Shown in pieces: positions 1 through 7,739 of a stretch of 64,000 nucleotides of DNA. Under the pieces are notes generated by a model, which did not search any database, was not told the DNA's origin, and worked only from the letters and a program-made list of their open reading frames with translations. The stretch spans positions 372,001 to 436,000 of the forward strand of contig NZ_JACIBC010000001.1 of NCBI RefSeq assembly GCF_014195095.1, written 5' to 3'. A program made the translations under genes and the position numbers. Positions within the stretch are counted from its first letter, which is position 1. Each line of letters opens with the position of its first letter. Origin of the DNA: Rhizobium sp. BK602 (GTDB lineage: Bacteria > Pseudomonadota > Alphaproteobacteria > Rhizobiales > Rhizobiaceae).

Positions 1-138
1 CGCCGTGGCGCGGGAGACCAGCTCCATATGGCCGGCGTGCAGATAGCCCATGGTCGGCACCAGGCCGATGCTCTTGCCCGCCCTGCGGTGAGCGGCAAGC
101 CGCTCGCGCAATGCGGCTATGGTGCTGACAGTCTCCAT
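1..138 (-). CDS. panC: Pantothenate synthetase, N-terminal part (cut by window edge)
   Basis: The first 46 codons of a gene running off the left edge. It reads [14 protein letters not shown] and then a [16 protein letters not shown] segment, the PanC signature with the HxGH ATP-binding motif of this nucleotidyltransferase family. PanC condenses pantoate and beta-alanine with ATP in the cytoplasm to make pantothenate, the coenzyme A precursor. The ATG at 138 opens the frame, and the spacing from start to HIGH-like motif (about 35 residues) is normal for the family. The catalytic remainder and any neighbouring panB lie outside the window. Seen: motif. Known: family function. Confidence 0.93.
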   Translation of the reverse strand, partial: METVSTIAALRERLAAHRRAGKSIGLVPTMGYLHAGHMELVSRATA

Positions 139-336
139 GATGCTCCTCCACGGACGCGCCGCCCGGCGCTTGCCCGCCTCCCGTCTTTTATTTGGCGGCT
201 CTTCTAACGTGTGCAGTGCAAAAAGGCAATTCAAGGAGGGCGGTCACTGGCCCTGGTGGTTCGAGCCGACCCCGATCTATCAAACCTTCTCATATAGCTT
301 AGCGCTTTCCTCAATCTTTTGCGTTTATCTGCCGTC

Positions 337-1734
337 ATGGCGAAGATCGTGGCATTGGCGGCGTATTTTTATCAGGCGGCGGTGGCTTTCGGGCTGCTGA
401 TCGCGGTGGCACATCTGCTGACGCCGGCGGATTACGCGGCCTATTCGCTGTTCATCTCGATCAGCCAGTTCACGGCCATCTTCTGTTTCGAATGGATTCG
501 CTTCGCCTGCAGCCGTTTCTATCCCGGCCAGGAGCCCGGAAGCGAGGCGGCGGAGCGGATGGCGCTACGCATGGAATTCGCTGCCTGCGCGGTGCTCTGC
601 ATTCTGGCCGCCTGCGCCTCGATCTTTTTCGCCGTGCCGGGGGAGATCGCCGTGCTCGGCGGTCTGGTGGCGATTTTTCAAGGCGCTAGCGACCTGCATC
701 TGACCATGCTGCGCTTCCGACAGGAGTTCCGTGCCTTTTCGCGGCTTCAGGGTTCGCGCGCCACTATTCTCGCCGCCGGCACGCTGGTCGGCGCGGCGAT
801 TGCGCCGACTTTCACTTGCACCGTGGCCGGCCTGCTCGGCGGTTATGTCGCCTACAGCCTGCTGGCGATGGTGCTGACCCGCAACAGCTTGCACGAAGCG
901 GCAAGCCTGGAGCCGTCGCTGGTGCGCAAGCATTTCGTCTATGGCAGCGTCGCGGCCGGCGCTTCCGTCATCGGTCTTCTGGCGCCGCTGGGTCTGAAAT
1001 CGATCCTGACAGCGGCTCTCGGAGCAGGGGGCGCGGCCGGCGCATTGCTGGCGCTCGACCTGCTGCAACGGCCATTCATTCTGATCGTTTCCGCCCTGCA
1101 GGCGATCCAGTATCCGGATGTGGTCGCCACCTATGACCGCGAGGGCACCACGCCGGCATTCAGGCGGCAGCTCGGTGGCTATTATTCGTTGCTCTCGGGC
1201 TTCACGCTGATGACGGCGGCGGGCCTTTTCGCGCTTCTGCAGCCCATTGGGCATATCGTCATCGCGCCCGGCCTGCGCGAGGGATTTCTGGCCGCAGCAC
1301 CGTTCGTCACCGGTCTTGCCGCCTGCCGCGCCCTGACCTTCAACATGCTGCCGACGCCGGCGCATCTGCGCCATCGGCTGCTGGCGATTTTCCTGCTGGC
1401 GGCGGCGGACTGCGTGCTGCTCAATGCGGGAGCCTTTGCGGCCGGCCATCTCGTTGGCTTCAGCGATGGTGCGCTGATGGCAGGCGGCATGGCCGGCGCG
1501 CTTGTCGCGATGGGATTCGGCGTGAAGGTGCTGATGTCGCTGCCCTTCGATTTCGTCCGGCAGCCGGTCGTCCTGTCGGCGATAGCGCTGGCGCTGCCGG
1601 TGCTGGCGACCGCCGGCTTCGATTATTCGCTATGGGTTTCTGTCGGCGCTGGCATCGTCGGCGGTGCTGCCTTCTGCCTGTTCGGGCTCTATAGCTATTT
1701 CGTCACGATGTTTCGCCCGCAGGCGCAGTCCTAG
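337..1734 (+). CDS. Polysaccharide/lipopolysaccharide flippase-like membrane protein
   Basis: A 465-residue protein made almost entirely of hydrophobic segments (about 12 predicted helices) with a short cytoplasmic start MAKIVALAAYFYQ. Size, topology and the LLTPADYAAYSLF segment after the first helix fit the Wzx/MATE-like oligosaccharide flippase group that moves lipid-linked sugars across the inner membrane. The start is uncertain: ATG 337 has no clear Shine-Dalgarno, and a TTG lies six codons upstream at 319. The gene converges on a glycosyltransferase, supporting a role in surface polysaccharide. Its TAG stop falls inside a palindromic repeat. The transported glycan cannot be told from sequence. 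Confidence 0.75.
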   Translation: MAKIVALAAYFYQAAVAFGLLIAVAHLLTPADYAAYSLFISISQFTAIFCFEWIRFACSRFYPGQEPGSEAAERMALRMEFAACAVLCILAACASIFFAVPGEIAVLGGLVAIFQGASDLHLTMLRFRQEFRAFSRLQGSRATILAAGTLVGAAIAPTFTCTVAGLLGGYVAYSLLAMVLTRNSLHEAASLEPSLVRKHFVYGSVAAGASVIGLLAPLGLKSILTAALGAGGAAGALLALDLLQRPFILIVSALQAIQYPDVVATYDREGTTPAFRRQLGGYYSLLSGFTLMTAAGLFALLQPIGHIVIAPGLREGFLAAAPFVTGLAACRALTFNMLPTPAHLRHRLLAIFLLAAADCVLLNAGAFAAGHLVGFSDGALMAGGMAGALVAMGFGVKVLMSLPFDFVRQPVVLSAIALALPVLATAGFDYSLWVSVGAGIVGGAAFCLFGLYSYFVTMFRPQAQS

Positions 1735-1801
1735 AGCAATTCCAGGAAAAGTGCGCAGCGGTTTTCCGTCCGGAATTGCTTAAAAAACAATGAGCTAGAG
1801 C
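1731..1801. repeat. Rhizobial palindromic intergenic repeat
   Basis: A compact element bounded by the direct repeat CTAGAGC (1731-1737 and 1795-1801). Inside are nested inverted arms: AGCAATTCC at 1735-1743 with GGAATTGCT at 1772-1780, and GGAAAA at 1745-1750 with TTTTCC at 1762-1767. It resembles short palindromic repeats scattered in many Rhizobium and Agrobacterium genomes; this resemblance is from memory. It fills the whole gap between two convergent genes, and the stop codons of both are made by the CTAG of the terminal repeats. The RNA hairpin may serve as a bidirectional terminator. Confidence 0.75.
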
Positions 1802-2892
1802 GCTTCCAGCATCGCCAATATGCGATCAGCGCTGCGGTCCCAGGAAAATCGGGCGACATTCCGTCGGCCCTTTTGGCGCAATTCCTCGCGCAATTCCTCG
1901 TCGCCGGCGATCCGCCGCATGGCCTCGACCAGCTCATCCTCTTGTGACGGATCGAAATAGAGCGCGGCATCGCCGGACGCCTCGCGCACGGCCGGGATAT
2001 CTGCCGACAGGACCGGGCAGCCCTGCGTCATCGCTTCCAGCGGCGGAATGCCGAAGCCCTCGTAGAGGCTTGGAAAGACGAAGGCGGTGGCGTGGCGTTC
2101 CAGCGCGGCGATTTCGGCATCGCTGAGCCTGCCGGGAAAGAGCAGGCGGTCGTTCGATTTTGGCCCGTTCGATTTAAACACGGTCGGCGCGGTGCCGCCG
2201 ACCACCACCAGCTTTTGATTGGGATCTCCAAGCGCCTCGAAGGCGCGAATGGCGAAATCGAGGTTCTTGTTCGGCTTCATCGTGCCGACCAGCAGGAAGA
2301 AGGAATTGCGCTTGAGGCCCAGCCGCTCGATGACGCTGTCGTCCGGTTCGATGGCGGCGAAGTGATCGACGGCATTATAGACGACATCGATATTCTGGGC
2401 GGGGACGCGGAAGACGGCGGCGAGCTCTTCGCGCGAGAATTCCGAGACCGTGCCGATCTTCGCCGTGCGTGTCAGCACCGTGCCGAGTGCGCCGTGCAGC
2501 AGGCGGTAGCTGCGCTTGAAGGATCGCGGATGCCGGAAGATCGTCACGTCATGGATGATCACGGCTTGACGGCGGTGCAGGAGGGGACCGCTGCCGCCGA
2601 AGCCGATCAGCCGGCCGCGACGGGCGCGGGCGAGCAGCGACGTCTGTTCCCAGAGATGGCCCGGACCGGAGCCGAAGGCATCGACCGATATGGCCGAGAG
2701 CTCTATGTCGATCGGCGTGCCGCGAGGAATGGCCAGCCGCCAGCTTGCACCCTTCAACGTGGCGGGCACGGCGCCGGCGGCGATCTTGCGGTCGAGCGCC
2801 AGCGTCAGTTCGCGCGCGAAACGCTGCACGCCCGACAGAGGCTGGCCGAGAAAACGCCCGTTGATGGTGATCGACTGCACAGATACATCCAT
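1795..2892 (-). CDS. Glycosyltransferase, GT4 family (mannosyltransferase-like)
   Basis: A 365-residue GT-B fold enzyme. The N-terminal acceptor domain begins with GRFLGQPLSGVQRFARELT, typical of mannosyltransferase-type GT4 proteins. The C-terminal nucleotide-sugar domain has FPSLYEGFGIPPLEAMTQG at about 276-294, the family E-x7-E motif. No signal peptide or membrane segment is visible, so it should act at the cytoplasmic face of the inner membrane on a lipid-linked glycan. The ATG at 2892 opens the frame. It converges on the flippase gene, so the two may build the same surface polysaccharide. Donor and acceptor sugars are unknown. Confidence 0.85.
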   Translation of the reverse strand: MDVSVQSITINGRFLGQPLSGVQRFARELTLALDRKIAAGAVPATLKGASWRLAIPRGTPIDIELSAISVDAFGSGPGHLWEQTSLLARARRGRLIGFGGSGPLLHRRQAVIIHDVTIFRHPRSFKRSYRLLHGALGTVLTRTAKIGTVSEFSREELAAVFRVPAQNIDVVYNAVDHFAAIEPDDSVIERLGLKRNSFFLLVGTMKPNKNLDFAIRAFEALGDPNQKLVVVGGTAPTVFKSNGPKSNDRLLFPGRLSDAEIAALERHATAFVFPSLYEGFGIPPLEAMTQGCPVLSADIPAVREASGDAALYFDPSQEDELVEAMRRIAGDEELREELRQKGRRNVARFSWDRSADRILAMLEAL

Positions 2893-2959
2893 ATTATCTA
2901 ATATATGGAATAGTTTGCGCCATTTTCTTTAGAGAAGCCTTAGCTTGCGCCAAGAGATT

Positions 2960-3583
2960 TTAGGCAAGCGCCTCTTCGCTGCTGATAATGGCGACGCCGC
3001 GGGTGCGCATCTCGCCGATCGCCGCCTGAACGCCGGCCGGATCGATGCCGCGGCTGGCGTCCTCGATGAAACGGACGGTGACGCCCGGCAGCATCTCGAC
3101 CGCATCGAGCGCGGAGAATTTCACGCAATAGTCTGTCGCAAGGCCACAGAGGTCGAGCGCGGTCACGCCTTCGGCGCGCAGATGCGCGGCAAGGCCGGTC
3201 AGGGCCGCCTGGTCATTGTCGCGGAAGGCGGAATAGCTGTCGACATCGGGGTTCTGGCCCTTCTGCTGGATGAAATCGATGCCGTCGGCGTGGAGATGGG
3301 GATGCAGCCTGGCATCGTCGGTATTCTGGACGCAATGGTCGGGCCACATCATCTGCGGCTTGCCGGAGAGCATGCCCATTTCGAAGGGCTTCTTGCCGGG
3401 GTGGGCGGAGGCGAAGCTGCCGTGGGCGGCCGGGTGCCAATCCTGCGAGGCGAGGACAAGATCGTATTTGCCACTGTCGATGAGCGCATTGGCGACGGGT
3501 ACGACCTGATCGCCCTCCGGTACGGGAAGATTACCGCCGGGGCAGAAACCGTTCTGGATGTCGATCAGCAGCAAAGCTTTCAT
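2960..3583 (-). CDS. pncA: Nicotinamidase / pyrazinamidase
   Basis: A 207-residue isochorismatase-fold hydrolase that converts nicotinamide to nicotinate and ammonia in NAD salvage. The catalytic triad is visible as Asp8 (LLIDIQNGF), Lys108 and Cys153 (LCGLATDYCVKFSALDA), and the metal-binding DWHPAAHGSF segment lies at 48-57 with His50 and His54. The start at MKALLLIDIQ was preferred over an upstream in-frame codon because family members begin just before the catalytic Asp. It lies downstream of the sugar transporter gene on the same strand with a gap of about 110 bases, so co-transcription is possible but metabolically unrelated. Confidence 0.95.
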   Translation of the reverse strand: MKALLLIDIQNGFCPGGNLPVPEGDQVVPVANALIDSGKYDLVLASQDWHPAAHGSFASAHPGKKPFEMGMLSGKPQMMWPDHCVQNTDDARLHPHLHADGIDFIQQKGQNPDVDSYSAFRDNDQAALTGLAAHLRAEGVTALDLCGLATDYCVKFSALDAVEMLPGVTVRFIEDASRGIDPAGVQAAIGEMRTRGVAIISSEEALA

Positions 3584-3694
3584 GAGGCCTGTCCTTCGTT
3601 TCTGTTGCACTGCACGATGCCAAGCGTTGCGCTGCGGATCAAGCCTTTTGCGGCCCGCCCGATGACGTGGCGGGACGCAATGCTTCTCAAGCGG

Positions 3695-4978
3695 TCAGGA
3701 GGGCTTGTGGCCCTTGATGCCGTAGAAGGCGATGTAGAGGTAGCAGATGACCGGCATCAGGAAGGCGAGGTGGATGCCGATCGTGTCGGCAAGGCCGCCT
3801 TGAATCACCGGCAGGATGGCGCCGCCGACGATAGCGAGGCACAGGATGCCCGAGCCCTGGCTGGTATATTTGCCGAGGCCGTGCAGCGCCAGGCTGAAGA
3901 TCGTCGGGAACATGATCGAGTTGAAAAGCCCGATCGCCAGCACCGACCACATGGCGACATGGCCGGTGGTCAGCACGGTCGTCAGCAACAGCAGGATGAC
4001 GATGGTGGCGTTGAAGGCCAGCGCCTTGCCGTCATCGACATGGCGCATCACCAGCGAGCCGATGAACCGGCCGATCATGGCGCCGCCCCAGAAATAGGAG
4101 ACGTAGTGCGCCGCATCCGCTTCCGAGAAGCCGGCGATGTCCGGCTGGCTCAGGAAGTTGACCAGGAAGCTGCCGATGCTGACCTCGGCGCCGACATAGA
4201 GGAAGATGCCGACGGCGCCGAGCACGAGATGGCGATACTGCCAGGCGGAGCCGGCGCCGCGCATGGGCTCGATGGTTTCCTCGTCTTCGACCTGAGGCAG
4301 CTTCAGCGCCGCGAAAACCGCGGCCAGCAGCAGGAAGGCGGCGGCGAGCATCAGGTAGGGCAGCTTCACCGCGCCGGCCTCGGCGAGCCGGATGGCGTCG
4401 AGCTGTTCCGGCGTCGCATTGGCGGCCGCAACGGTTGCGGCCGACAGGATCAGCATGGCGCCGAAGATCGGGGCGATGGTGGTACCGAGCGAGTTGAAGG
4501 CCTGGGTCAGGTTCAGGCGGCTGGCGGCGGTATCGGGAGGTCCGAGAACCGTGACATAGGGGTTGGCCGCGACCTGCAGGACCGTGACGCCGGCGGCGAG
4601 CACGAAAAGAGCGCCGAGAAAGAGGGCGTAGATGCGATAGCTGGCGGCCGGGATGAACAGGGCGCAGCCGATCGCGGCGATGACGAGGCCGACGACGATG
4701 CCCCATTTATAGGTGATGCGCTTCACCAGCGCCCCTGCCGGCAGCGATACGATGAAATAGGCGCCGAAGAAGCAGAACTGGATCAGCATCGACTGCGTAT
4801 AGTTGAGCTGGAAGACGCTCTTCAGATGCGGCACCAGAATGTCGTTGAGGCAGGTGATGAAGCCCCACATGAAAAAGAGTGAGGTGAGTGCGATAAGCGC
4901 GAATTGATAATTACCCTGGCCCTGGTGCGCGGAAACGCGACCGCCGGCGGGCGCAGAGCTTGTTGCTATGCCAGCCAT
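3695..4978 (-). CDS. gluP: Sugar:H+ symporter of the FucP/GluP (MFS) family
   Basis: A 427-residue major facilitator with 12 predicted helices. Family marks are [19 protein letters not shown] in the first helix, QVAANPYV around residue 147 and the [16 protein letters not shown] segment after it, all characteristic of the glucose/galactose/fucose proton symporters (FucP, Brucella GluP). It would import a hexose across the inner membrane. The ATG at 4978 has a short polar leader before the first helix. Two palindromes upstream (5110-5124 and 5139-5148) look like regulator sites. Exact sugar specificity is not decided by sequence; glucose/galactose is the usual annotation. Confidence 0.88.
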   Translation of the reverse strand: MAGIATSSAPAGGRVSAHQGQGNYQFALIALTSLFFMWGFITCLNDILVPHLKSVFQLNYTQSMLIQFCFFGAYFIVSLPAGALVKRITYKWGIVVGLVIAAIGCALFIPAASYRIYALFLGALFVLAAGVTVLQVAANPYVTVLGPPDTAASRLNLTQAFNSLGTTIAPIFGAMLILSAATVAAANATPEQLDAIRLAEAGAVKLPYLMLAAAFLLLAAVFAALKLPQVEDEETIEPMRGAGSAWQYRHLVLGAVGIFLYVGAEVSIGSFLVNFLSQPDIAGFSEADAAHYVSYFWGGAMIGRFIGSLVMRHVDDGKALAFNATIVILLLLTTVLTTGHVAMWSVLAIGLFNSIMFPTIFSLALHGLGKYTSQGSGILCLAIVGGAILPVIQGGLADTIGIHLAFLMPVICYLYIAFYGIKGHKPS

Positions 4979-5389
4979 TTTTATCCTCGATTTTTGCTCT
5001 TGCCAGCCCTCGATTGTCGATCGGGTGGGGGACCCTGAATGCGCCGAACGGCAGGCTGGCTACGGCTTGCCGGGAGATCGCGGAAGGCACGATCACTCGA
5101 AGCCGTCAGATCGATATAATCGATTAGCCTCTGATTGGTAGCATGCTAGCGATACGGATTTTGCAATGCAGCAATGCGGGAGGTGGGAGGCTGGAATAAG
5201 CCCGATTGCATCGCCCAAGTCATTTCTTGGTTTTGTCAGCAAATTCCGCTTGTCGCCCCATAAAATAACTTGATGTCGACTTGGTGTCGTAGGGAACGCT
5301 GTTGCTTTCTGTGAGTAATTTCTAGATGTTCTTGACTTGTTCCTTTTGTGCGGATCAAATTCGCTATCTGAAATTTGCGGAGAAATACA
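4979..5389. other. Intergenic region with gluP promoter and AT-rich flank of the insert
   Basis: About 410 bases without a gene between gluP and the divergent 162-aa gene. The gluP-proximal part carries two palindromes, annotated separately. The part from about 5220 to 5389 is visibly richer in A and T than the surrounding chromosome and leads into the low-GC insert. A GGAG just before ATG 5390 is a plausible ribosome binding site for the rightward gene. No RNA gene or additional coding frame is evident. Confidence 0.6.
5110..5148 (-). promoter_or_regulatory. Candidate gluP operator/promoter
   Basis: Two inverted repeats stand 130-170 bases upstream of gluP: ATCGAT-ATA-ATCGAT at 5110-5124 and the perfect palindrome TAGCATGCTA at 5139-5148. 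On the minus strand a TTGCAA followed 17 bases later by TGCTAC would place a -10 box on the second palindrome, the arrangement expected for repression of the sugar transporter. The regulator is not encoded next door. Promoter assignment is inference. Confidence 0.4.
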
Positions 5390-5878
5390 ATGAGTAATTT
5401 GGATTTAAAGGAGTTTCATTCCTTCCTTGAAGAATTGATCGAAGAATTTTCAGACGACAGGCGGTTCTCCGTCGACAAGACAGTGAGCGCGATCCTAACC
5501 CGGCACCCTCAGCGCCTGGCTAAGATCCAAGATCACGTCAACGATCTGGGTCTCAGGGCGCTAATCCGCAACAACTGCCGCGCCAAGAATAGCGCAGCCA
5601 GCAACGGTCCAGACATGTTTGGCCACTATCGTCTCGGTAAGCGCGTTTCCGTGCCATACCGAGATGAGCAGGGCAAGCTGCGCTGGCACAGGAAACGGCG
5701 TAGCGAACTGTCCTTCACCGACCTTGATGGAATCCGAGCACGCTTGAGCGATCGTCCGACCCGGCAGTCGCAGGAGCGCCAGGATTTCGACGATATCGCC
5801 AGAAGGACCGAACCGTACCGCGACAAGGCGGGTAATGTTAGCGAAGCCCTTGAGATGGCGCGGCGGGACGGCCGATAG
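5390..5878 (+). CDS. Unrecognised 162-residue hypothetical protein
   Basis: I do not recognise this gene. It starts MSNLDLKEFHSFLEEL, has an acidic helical N-terminal third, a central basic part (RYxLGKRVSVPYRDEQG at about 81-98, then RWHRKRRSELSF) and a charged, Arg-rich C-terminal third. There is no signal peptide or membrane helix, so it is probably cytoplasmic, and the basic charge would suit nucleic acid binding (inference). It is preceded by a GGAG at suitable spacing and by AT-rich DNA. It converges on the TIGR04141-type gene with a 94-base gap, and both appear to sit on the same inserted segment. Confidence 0.6.
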   Translation: MSNLDLKEFHSFLEELIEEFSDDRRFSVDKTVSAILTRHPQRLAKIQDHVNDLGLRALIRNNCRAKNSAASNGPDMFGHYRLGKRVSVPYRDEQGKLRWHRKRRSELSFTDLDGIRARLSDRPTRQSQERQDFDDIARRTEPYRDKAGNVSEALEMARRDGR

Positions 5879-5887
5879 ACTGGTATT

Positions 5888-5912
5888 CCGCTTCAAGCAG
5901 CGGCCTATTTTT
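5888..5912 (+). terminator. Weak terminator between convergent genes
   Basis: The stem CCGCT/AGCGG (5888-5892 with 5899-5903, 6-base loop) is followed by CCTATTTTTATT ten bases after the stop of the 162-residue gene. It would end rightward transcription. The stem is only 5 bp, so strength is doubtful. Confidence 0.45.
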
Positions 5913-5972
5913 ATTAGAACTGGTCAGCCTGCCAGATGCTGGATTTATGCGGGTTCGACGACAGGTTCTGGG

Positions 5973-7604
5973 TTATGCAGCCTTTTTCTTGCGCTTCTTT
6001 TTCTTTCCTTCCTCGTCGACAGAGTTGTCCGCCACGAAGGTGTAGCTGCGCGCGATACCTCGGACATGAAGGGCTTTCATAGTTCTCATCAGGCTTATCC
6101 GCGAGAAAAGAGGCAGGTTAAGTGACCGGTTGGCTGGATTCTTCCGGGTAATGATGACGAACTGAATGTGGCACTTGCCATCGGTCAAGAGCATCATCGC
6201 TTTTCCCATGTTCTCGGTGCCAAATGCGGCCTCAAGAAGTACTGCTAGCCTCTCAACTGATTCATCCTCAAGACGAAGGAGCTCGATCGCGTTGATCCCT
6301 TGATTGAAAAGATGGCTGAGCTGGTTAGAAAGCGTCGAAACCTTGACATGGTAAAAAATAATATTCCCGTTTCGAACGGCCAACAGATCACACGGTTCTA
6401 CTTGTGTTTGCCCTACCGGAGCGATGCTCGACTTGTCGAGGCACGCAACCCCGTCCTGTGTCTGGGCAACAGCTAAATTGTACGCGCCTTCGTTCGACTG
6501 CGTGTAGGGGGGAAGATCGGTGGCGACACAGAGTGGGTCAAGAGAGGCAGTCAGGCGGGCAATGTAGTTGTTGTCAACGCGGTACCACTGTCCCTCCGAG
6601 AGGTGGAACGTTGAGCCCCCCGCGATCGCGAGCGTTGTATCGAACACGAGGCTCTTGAGAATACTGTACCTGTCCCTCGGTGTTCCCTCCTCATCGGCAA
6701 GGACGAGGCTGTGGCGAGATAGGGTTTCAATATCCACATCTCCGATCTCAATGTCCCTGCTGGCGAGGTAGTCGTAGTAACGGCGGATGTACACGTCATC
6801 ATACACAAGGCTGGCACCGGCGCCAGAAAACGTGACGAACACATTGTCGCTGTAGTTGATAATTTCCGGGACCGTGAGGTTCAGGTCGGCCTCTTTGGCG
6901 TGGAGTGCCACCAGCAATTGTTCGTTTAAAGCGTTGAGTATCACTGGGTCCTTCACCGGAACTATGTTCTGTATATCTGGAAACGATATCTTAAACTGCT
7001 CGGCGGCGTACAATTCCAGAAGCTTTTCACAGAGTGAAGCAAGACCGTCAACGGGCGTGTCGGTGCTTATGCGCAGGTTGCCGGCGCCCGTTGCATGGCG
7101 GAACAGGTCTTTGTGTTCGTCTCGCACTTTTCCGGTAAGGCTTCGCAGGATGGTGCTATCACGATCGAAATCGAAAAAGGTCAACTCTGACTCGATCGGC
7201 AACTGCGTACGCTGACGCTTTGCAGCGCTTGGCTCGACTGTGTCCGTGCTTTTTAGCTTTTTCGGATCGAGGCTGTTGAGCGTGACACGCAGGCCAAAGT
7301 CATACTCGTAGCTGGTGTCCTTGAGATTGTGTGCCACGTGCCCGAAGGATAGAGCGAAGCACCTACCGCCCGTCGGGAGAAACACAAGTGCGCCCATGCC
7401 TACTTGGCTGAGGTTCTTTTGTACGCCAAAATAGCTCCTCCACCACGGTGGCCGCGGTTCACTGTCGAGTACGAAAAGTGCGGCGCCGTCGGGCAAAAAA
7501 TCAGCTTGAACCTCTGCGTTCAGCGGATGGCCTTCGACAAGTGCATTTGCTTGGTCGAACCCTAGCTTGAGCAGATAGATTGAAAAAGATCGACTCTTGG
7601 ACAT
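5973..7604 (-). CDS. TIGR04141/DUF6119 family sporadically distributed protein, possible nuclease
   Basis: A 543-residue protein. Start (MSKSRSFSIYLLKLGFDQAN), length, the PPWWRSYFGV, SFGHVAHNL and YEYDFGLRVTLNSLDPKKL segments, and the FYHVKVSTLSNQLSHLFNQG segment at 417-436 all fit the family of that name, members of which occur patchily and often near mobile or defence genes. E403-P-C-D406 followed by a hydrophobic strand ending H419-V-K421 looks like a variant PD-(D/E)xK nuclease core (inference). The C-terminus is a run of lysines. A strong GGGGGAG precedes the ATG. Base composition is lower in GC than uvrD and gluP around it, which suggests acquisition by transfer. Biochemical function is unknown. 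Confidence 0.8.
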   Translation of the reverse strand: MSKSRSFSIYLLKLGFDQANALVEGHPLNAEVQADFLPDGAALFVLDSEPRPPWWRSYFGVQKNLSQVGMGALVFLPTGGRCFALSFGHVAHNLKDTSYEYDFGLRVTLNSLDPKKLKSTDTVEPSAAKRQRTQLPIESELTFFDFDRDSTILRSLTGKVRDEHKDLFRHATGAGNLRISTDTPVDGLASLCEKLLELYAAEQFKISFPDIQNIVPVKDPVILNALNEQLLVALHAKEADLNLTVPEIINYSDNVFVTFSGAGASLVYDDVYIRRYYDYLASRDIEIGDVDIETLSRHSLVLADEEGTPRDRYSILKSLVFDTTLAIAGGSTFHLSEGQWYRVDNNYIARLTASLDPLCVATDLPPYTQSNEGAYNLAVAQTQDGVACLDKSSIAPVGQTQVEPCDLLAVRNGNIIFYHVKVSTLSNQLSHLFNQGINAIELLRLEDESVERLAVLLEAAFGTENMGKAMMLLTDGKCHIQFVIITRKNPANRSLNLPLFSRISLMRTMKALHVRGIARSYTFVADNSVDEEGKKKKRKKKAA

Positions 7605-7739
7605 GCATCTCCCCCAACATCTCCAGTAGAGATAGGTATAATGCGGTGGGAGATGAAATACAACTATTGCGCGGACTAGCTGGTTTCGGAATTCGCGTAA
7701 TGTAACTTCGTGGTCGCTAGACAGAAGGCGGGAAAATCC

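Noticed and set aside
2945..4882. A 645-codon open frame on the plus strand opposite pncA and gluP
   Set aside because: Its translation is low-complexity Asp/Gly/Arg/Gln sequence typical of the antisense of GC-rich genes, while the minus strand encodes two clear enzyme families.
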